9,256 bases of DNA from Vulcanimicrobiota bacterium (GTDB lineage Bacteria > Vulcanimicrobiota > Vulcanimicrobiia > Vulcanimicrobiales > Vulcanimicrobiaceae). The notes beneath the pieces were generated by a model. That model made no database searches. It was not told the origin of the DNA and saw nothing but the letters and a program-made list of their open reading frames with translations. The stretch covers positions 1 through 9,256 of the forward strand of contig JABEUW010000240.1 of assembly GCA_013043945.1 (NCBI GenBank), read 5' to 3'. Made by a program: the position numbers and the translations under genes. Positions 4,752 to 9,256 of this stretch are shown piece by piece; the stretch's first letter is position 1; each line of letters begins with the position of its first letter.

Positions 4752-6937
4752 ACGCCGCGCACGCCGAGGAGCGCATCGAGCTCTCTATCGGCGGCATGAC
4801 CTGTGCGTCATGCGTGAGTCACGTAACGCGCGCGCTGCGTCGCGTTGAGGGCGTCGACGAAGTCTCCGTCAATCTCGCGACCGAGCGAGCGAGCGTCGCC
4901 TTCGAACCCGGCATGCAAGTCGCGAACCTTATCGCCGCCGTCGAACGCGCGGGCTATCGCGCGCAGCTCGCTCCCGACGAAGAGAGCGCAGCGCGCGAGC
5001 GCGTCGCTGCACTGCACGCGCAGGCGCGTGGGCTGATCTGGGGCAGCGCCGCAGCTGCCGTCGTCGTCGCGCTCGCGATGCTTCCGCTGCACTTTCCCGG
5101 CAACGAGATCCTACAAGCGATTCTCGCTACCGGCGTCTGGCTGACGCTCGGCGCGCACTTCCATCGCGGCGCGTGGATGGCGCTTCGCGATCGCAGTGCG
5201 ACGATGGATACGCTCGTCTCGCTCGGCTCGACCGCCGCGCTCGCTCTGAGTTTCGTGAATCTCGCTCGTGGCGTGCCAACGTACTTCGAAACGGCAGCGG
5301 CGATTATTGCGCTCATCTCGATCGGCAAATACATCGAGGCGCGAGCGAAGGTCGGCAGTTCGCAGGCACTGCGCGAATTGATCGCGCTGCGCCCCCCTAC
5401 CGCGGTACGCGTCGCTCCCGATGGAACGCGCGAAACGGTCGCCGCCGATCTCTTACGCGTCGGCGATATCGTGGCGGTCGCCGCCGGCGAACGCGTTCCG
5501 ATCGACGGCGAGATCGTCGAGGGTGCGAGTGCGATCGATCGCTCGATGCTCACCGGTGAGAGCATGCCGGTCGAAGTCGGCGCGGGCGACCGCGTCGAGC
5601 AGGGCACGCTCAACGGCGATGGTTCGCTGATGGTGCGGGCGACCGCAGTCGGCGCCGGCACCTCGCTCGCCCACATTACCGCCGTGGTCGCGCGCGCACA
5701 GGGAAGTCTCCCGCCCGTTAAACGAACGGCGGATCGCATTGCGTCGGTCTTCGTGCCGACGATTCTCGCAATCGCGCTGCTGACATTGGTGGGGTGGATG
5801 CTGACGCACCACGCGCCCGCCGATGCTCTCATCGCAGCCGTTGCGGTGCTCGTGGTTGCATGCCCGTGCGCGCTCGGTCTGGCAACGCCGACCGCAATCG
5901 TCGCCGGCGTCGGGGTCGCCGCCCGGAACGGCATTTTGGTGAAGGATGCCGACGCACTCGAACGGCTTGCGCGCGTCGATACCGTGCTCTTCGATAAGAC
6001 CGGAACGCTGACGCGCGGGCGGCCACAGGTCGTCGGTATCGATACCTTCGTCGGCGACGAAACGCGGCTGCTCTCGCTGGCGGCGTCGCTCGAAATTTCC
6101 TCGACGCATCCGCTCGCCGGTGCGGTCGTGCGCGAAGCGCGCGCGCGTTCGCTCGATATTACGGCATCCCGTGACGTCACGGCGGTGCGCGGGCGCGGCC
6201 TCGCCGCAACCCTCGACGGCAGCACCCTGCTCGTCGGCAGCGCAGCGTTTCTACGCGAGCGCGGCGTGCTGCTCGCCGAGACGCCCGAGAGCGATGCACT
6301 CGAGAGCGCGCTCTACGTCGCCGAAAACGCAATCGCGCTCGGACGGATTCGCATCGCCGATCCCATTCGCGAGGACGCACGGAGCACCGTCGAACGGCTC
6401 AAAGCGCGCGGTATCGTCGTCGCGCTCGCCAGCGGCGACGCGCTCGGCGTCACGCAACGGATCGCGGCCGCCTGCGGCATCGAACGGGTCTACGCCGAGT
6501 TGCTGCCCGAAGCGAAAGGCGAACTCGTTCGCAAGCTCCGCGAGGGCGGCGCGCGCGTAGCCTTTTTAGGCGACGGCATCAACGATGCACCCGCGCTCGC
6601 GCTCGCAAATGTCGGCATGGCGATGGGCGCGGGTGCCGCCGTTGCGCTGGAGACGGCGGGGACCGCGGCGTTACGCGACGATCCCGCGGCGATCGTGGAG
6701 GCCATCGAGATCGGGCGCGCGACGATGCGAACGATCGTGATGAACCTCTTTTGGGCGCTCGCCTATAACGTTGCGTTAGTGCCGCTCGCCGCGTTCGGCA
6801 TCGTCGCGCCGATCTACGCCGCCGGAGCGATGGGCGCATCGAGCCTCTTCGTCGTCGGAAATGCGATGTGGCTCTCGCGCCGCTATTCTTCGAGCGCGAA
6901 TTCGCCGCGCGCGCAGGCGGCGACGAAAGCCGAATAG
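4748..6937 (+). CDS. copA: Cu(I)-exporting P1B-type ATPase CopA
   Basis: 729 residues, typical for a one-HMA copper pump. One HMA domain lies at about 10-75 with GMTCASC (Cys19, Cys22). Eight membrane segments are expected near 95-112, 119-139, 152-172, 180-196, 333-353, 360-383, 661-683 and 685-708. The actuator domain carries TGES at 269-272. The ion site is Cys-Pro-Cys at 372-374, with Tyr673-Asn674 in segment 7 and Met696/Ser700 in segment 8; this set marks the Cu(I) class (P1B-1). The phosphorylated aspartate is Asp416 in DKTGT. The nucleotide site has His454-Pro455, and the hinge is GDGINDAP at 608-615. The usual TGD is SGD at 562-564, a mild change. It exports Cu(I) from the cytosol using ATP. 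The start is GTG at 4748, overlapping the copZ stop. Its last 55 nt overlap the convergent DUF2252 gene. Confidence 0.97.
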   Translation: MNAAHAEERIELSIGGMTCASCVSHVTRALRRVEGVDEVSVNLATERASVAFEPGMQVANLIAAVERAGYRAQLAPDEESAARERVAALHAQARGLIWGSAAAAVVVALAMLPLHFPGNEILQAILATGVWLTLGAHFHRGAWMALRDRSATMDTLVSLGSTAALALSFVNLARGVPTYFETAAAIIALISIGKYIEARAKVGSSQALRELIALRPPTAVRVAPDGTRETVAADLLRVGDIVAVAAGERVPIDGEIVEGASAIDRSMLTGESMPVEVGAGDRVEQGTLNGDGSLMVRATAVGAGTSLAHITAVVARAQGSLPPVKRTADRIASVFVPTILAIALLTLVGWMLTHHAPADALIAAVAVLVVACPCALGLATPTAIVAGVGVAARNGILVKDADALERLARVDTVLFDKTGTLTRGRPQVVGIDTFVGDETRLLSLAASLEISSTHPLAGAVVREARARSLDITASRDVTAVRGRGLAATLDGSTLLVGSAAFLRERGVLLAETPESDALESALYVAENAIALGRIRIADPIREDARSTVERLKARGIVVALASGDALGVTQRIAAACGIERVYAELLPEAKGELVRKLREGGARVAFLGDGINDAPALALANVGMAMGAGAAVALETAGTAALRDDPAAIVEAIEIGRATMRTIVMNLFWALAYNVALVPLAAFGIVAPIYAAGAMGASSLFVVGNAMWLSRRYSSSANSPRAQAATKAE

Positions 6938-8157
6938 TCGCGCTCGCAGCGGACGCCGTAGGCGAGCGCGAAGCGCAGCATTGCCTCTTCATACTCGGCG
7001 CTATTGCCGAGGTAGCCGCCGATCGCCCGCGGCTCGCCCGAACGCGCGTGCGCTCGCGCGAGCGCTCTCGCGCAAAGGTGCGCGTATCGAATCAACGTCG
7101 GCGCGCGAGTGCCGGTAGTATCGAGCGAGCCGTTTAGGTCGCGCAATCGACGAACGTAGAAATCGCGGTCGCCGTCGTTGCTCCAACCCAAGAACGGATC
7201 GCTCGTCGCCTGCATGAGACGCTCGCCGACGACGACGCGCTCGCCGTGGTGAGCGAAACGGCTGAGCCCGATCGGTCGCTCCAAAACGGAGCGTTGCGCC
7301 TCTTTTATCTGTAAGATGAGCGGCCGCTCGGTCTCGGCGAGCAAGAGTACGACGAGGCAGAGCGAGCCGACGCTGCCGACGCCGACGACGTTGAGCGCCA
7401 TATCGACGTTGTGATAGCGGTCGAAGAGCGTCCGAAATTCTTCGGGCAGCGAGGCTCGATAGGAACGCAAGATGCCGTGCGCGAGTTCGACGCGTTCGTC
7501 TGCGTGGCGCAGACGCCGAAAGAGCGGCGGGCGATCGACAAAGCGGGGCGTTCGCAAATTGGGAGCGGCGAGCGCGGGCGAGAGCATCGCGGCGACGGAG
7601 TGCATCGCGCGATCTTCGGCAATGCGCGGATCGATCTCGACGCGGTCGTACCAGATCGCGAGCGGATCGAGCTGCGCGTAGGCGTTCATCGCTTCGCGAT
7701 AGGCCTGTGCCGCCGCGATAACCGCATCTGCCGCGCGGTCGCTGCGTATGCCGACCGATGCCGCGAAGACGACGATACTCGAGCAGAGCCGTAGCATATC
7801 CCATTCCCACGGGCCTGGAAGCGTCTCGTCGAAATTGACGATATCGAAGACGAGTTCGTTCTTCGGTGTGGTGAAGGTTCCGAAATTGAGGAGGTGTGCA
7901 TCGCCGCAGAGCTGCGCGCGTAGACCGGTGACGCGCAGCGCGGCGAAATCGCTCGCCGCAATCGCCGCCGAGCCACGCAGAAAAGCGAATGGATCGCTGC
8001 GCATGCGTTGGTGACGGATCGGCAGCAGCGCGGGAATACGCGTTGATTCCTGCCTCCGTAAAGCTGCGAGCGGATCTTCGGCGCGCATCGCATCATCCCA
8101 GGCGCAGAGCTTCGCGCGTGGGATCCGTTGGCGGAGCGCCTTCGAGGCGGAATTCAC
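6883..8157 (-). CDS. DUF2252 family protein
   Basis: 424 residues, close to family length. Hallmarks appear in order: RMRSDPFAFLRG (51-62), the CGDAHLLNFG motif (84-93), FDIVNFDETLPGPWEWD (104-120), VGVGSVGSLCLVVL (258-271) and LQIKEAQRSVLE (282-293). GDxHxxN recalls the catalytic loop of aminoglycoside/choline-kinase-like enzymes, the FDE segment could stand in for a metal-binding DFG-like site, and IKEA holds a conserved lysine. A kinase-like phosphotransferase is thus an attractive idea but unproven; the Pfam name still says unknown function. The protein is soluble, with no signal peptide. The start is GTG at 8155-8157, sharing GTGA with the stop of the EamA gene; no ribosome-binding site is seen, so coupling is likely. 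The 3' end overlaps the end of copA on the opposite strand by 55 nt. Confidence 0.92.
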   Translation of the reverse strand: MNSASKALRQRIPRAKLCAWDDAMRAEDPLAALRRQESTRIPALLPIRHQRMRSDPFAFLRGSAAIAASDFAALRVTGLRAQLCGDAHLLNFGTFTTPKNELVFDIVNFDETLPGPWEWDMLRLCSSIVVFAASVGIRSDRAADAVIAAAQAYREAMNAYAQLDPLAIWYDRVEIDPRIAEDRAMHSVAAMLSPALAAPNLRTPRFVDRPPLFRRLRHADERVELAHGILRSYRASLPEEFRTLFDRYHNVDMALNVVGVGSVGSLCLVVLLLAETERPLILQIKEAQRSVLERPIGLSRFAHHGERVVVGERLMQATSDPFLGWSNDGDRDFYVRRLRDLNGSLDTTGTRAPTLIRYAHLCARALARAHARSGEPRAIGGYLGNSAEYEEAMLRFALAYGVRCERDYSAFVAACARGEFALEE

Positions 8158-9053
8158 TGCGCGCCGGCGCGATCGGCGTAGGCCATCAATGCAAGCCCGG
8201 CGAGCGTCAGCGCGATTCCCCAGCCGACGCTCGGCGAGGGAATCTCGCCCAAAAATGCCCAGGCGGCAACGATGCCGACAATGGGATTGCTGAGTACGCC
8301 CATGCTTGCGTCGCGCGCCGGGAGCCGGTCGAGGACGTAGACCCAGAGCACGTAGGCGAGTGCCGTCGCGATAAAGATGTTATAGGCGAGCGCGCCGATA
8401 TAGGCGGGCGTATAATGCGTCGCGCCGTGCGGCACGAAGTACGCCGCAATGCCGAGCGCCGCTCCACCGGCGAGCATCTGCCAGGTGGTGAGTTCGATGA
8501 CGTCGATCTCGATACGATTTGCGAGCCGCTTGGTAATGACGACGCCGATCGCCCAGGCGATGCCGGCGAGGAGTGCGAGCAGGTCGGCATAGCCCGCGCG
8601 CCCGAGGTGATCGAAGCCGACGATCGCGAGGATGCCGAGCATCGCCAACAGCAATGCGACGATCTGTAACGGATGCAATCGCTCGCCGAGAAAGAACGCA
8701 CCCGCGACGGCGACCCAGAGCGGCATCGTATAGGCGAGCGTGGAGATCGCCCCGACCCCCGAGATCGCAATTGCGGACATGACCAGCCCCATGAAGCCCG
8801 CGGTTTGGAAGAGGCCGATCCAGGTATAGGTTGCGAGAAACTGCGGGCGTAGGCCGCGCCCTCGCCACGCGCAGAGCGCGAGCAGAGCGATACCGCCGCC
8901 GATCATGCGCGCCGCAGCGAAAACCAACGGCGGTGCGTAGGCGACCGCAATTTTGAGCACGACCCAATTCAAGCCCCATGCGAATGCCAGAACGAGAAGC
9001 GCGAGGAGCGCGCGCTTCCTTTCACGTTCGGTGCCGACGTGCGGTGCGTTCAT
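8154..9053 (-). CDS. EamA/DMT-superfamily transporter
   Basis: 299 residues, with about ten hydrophobic segments arranged as two EamA repeats (about 15-147 and 157-292). Family features are the early FAWGLNWVVLK (24-34), TLAYTMPLWVAVAGAFFLGE (105-124) at the end of the first half, and the matching NPIVGIVAAWAFLGE (256-270) in the second half. A charged loop, KRLANRIEID, lies between segments at 175-184. Members export or import small metabolites such as amino acids, nucleosides or sugars; the substrate cannot be read from sequence. The ATG at 9051-9053 shares ATGA with the stop of the upstream Sua5-type gene, and the gene in turn overlaps DUF2252 by GTGA. No ribosome-binding site is visible at either junction, which points to coupled translation of a three-gene operon. 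Confidence 0.94.
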   Translation of the reverse strand: MNAPHVGTERERKRALLALLVLAFAWGLNWVVLKIAVAYAPPLVFAAARMIGGGIALLALCAWRGRGLRPQFLATYTWIGLFQTAGFMGLVMSAIAISGVGAISTLAYTMPLWVAVAGAFFLGERLHPLQIVALLLAMLGILAIVGFDHLGRAGYADLLALLAGIAWAIGVVITKRLANRIEIDVIELTTWQMLAGGAALGIAAYFVPHGATHYTPAYIGALAYNIFIATALAYVLWVYVLDRLPARDASMGVLSNPIVGIVAAWAFLGEIPSPSVGWGIALTLAGLALMAYADRAGAQ

Positions 9054-9256
9054 CGTGCGCTCGCGCGCGTGAGTCGATCGGCGATCGCGGCGCCGAGCCC
9101 GCTCGTCGGCACGCGTGCCGCATCGATGCGTTCGAGCCCGAGCGCGTCGAGTTCGTGCAGATATTCGAAGAGGTGCGCGGCTGCTTCGGCATCGCTCCCG
9201 GCGGGTGAGAGCACGCGTTGCGCGGCGTAGCCTTCGGCGCCCTCGTGAAAGCCCAA
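9050..9256 (-). CDS. Threonylcarbamoyl-AMP synthase (Sua5/TsaC type), C-terminal end only
   Basis: Only the last 69 codons, counting the stop, are inside the window. The frame is open at base 9256; the first codon there is TTG and is most likely an internal leucine, not a start. The sequence has the form of the C-terminal Sua5 domain: AEAAAHLFEYLHELDALG (23-40 of the visible part), then I-D-A, then GLGAAIADRLTRAS (53-66). As I know the family, this domain follows the catalytic YrdC domain in long (Sua5) enzymes and is missing in short TsaC proteins. The enzyme makes threonylcarbamoyl-AMP for the t6A modification next to the anticodon of tRNAs reading ANN codons. The catalytic part is outside the window, so the call rests on the tail alone. 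The stop overlaps the EamA start (ATGA). Confidence 0.68.
   Translation of the reverse strand: MGFHEGAEGYAAQRVLSPAGSDAEAAAHLFEYLHELDALGLERIDAARVPTSGLGAAIADRLTRASAR

Noticed and set aside
4433..4762. N-terminal extension of the protease frame by 110 codons, to an ATG at 4762
   Set aside because: It would run antisense through all of copZ, has no family resemblance and would bury the clear signal peptide starting at 4432.
4954..6225. 423-codon minus-strand frame inside copA
   Set aside because: Ser/Ala/Thr/Arg-rich composition is the mirror of copA codon use; no motif, no promoter and no ribosome-binding site.
1..9256. CRISPR arrays, insertion sequences, phage or defence genes
   Set aside because: No regularly spaced repeats, transposase, recombinase or known defence motifs were found; all larger genes fall into ordinary bacterial families.

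Overview
The window is gene-dense, high-GC bacterial chromosome (roughly 60-65 % G+C by eye). It shows short intergenic gaps, many 1-4 nt start/stop overlaps, a tRNA gene and housekeeping-type genes. I see no insertion sequence, phage gene, CRISPR array or integration scar. The mix of families (DUF5693, DUF2252, DUF4126, zinc-ribbon DUF4870, an lmo0937-like microprotein, copZ-copA) fits a free-living soil or environmental bacterium. My taxonomic guess, at low confidence, is Candidatus Eremiobacterota/WPS-2 or a similar deep-branching high-GC lineage; no single gene proves it.

Layout, left to right. (1) Positions 1-1182, minus strand: an ECHDC3-like crotonase-fold protein is followed after 36 nt by the start of a DUF5693 membrane-anchored protein that runs off the left edge. 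(2) Positions 1294-2175, plus strand: a zinc-ribbon DUF4870 membrane protein, then a small histidine-rich protein. (3) Positions 2183-2385: a strong hairpin terminator shared by the histidine-rich gene and a convergent 52-residue membrane microprotein of the lmo0937 type. (4) Positions 2460-4432, minus strand: a secreted S41 (CtpA-like) protease, a DUF4126 membrane protein overlapping it by 1 nt, and a tRNA-Val(TAC) whose first 10 nt overlap the end of the DUF4126 gene. (5) Positions 4551-6937, plus strand: a copZ-copA copper chaperone and Cu(I)-exporting ATPase operon, divergent from the protease. (6) Positions 6883-9256, minus strand: the C-terminus of a Sua5-type threonylcarbamoyl-AMP synthase, an EamA/DMT transporter and a DUF2252 protein, chained by 4-nt overlaps. 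The last gene converges on copA with a 55-bp overlap of coding sequence.

How the genes work together. The clearest functional unit is copper detoxification: CopZ carries Cu(I) to CopA, which pumps it out. The protease has a readable promoter that would start its transcript almost at the ATG, which suggests a leaderless mRNA. The two small genes around 1831-2385 belong to types often linked to stress, and they share one terminator. I did not find a convincing previously undescribed multi-gene system. The most unusual local structures are the CDS/tRNA overlap, the hairpin covering the ribosome-binding site of the microprotein, the hexad-repeat His protein, and the loss of both catalytic glutamates in the crotonase-fold protein.
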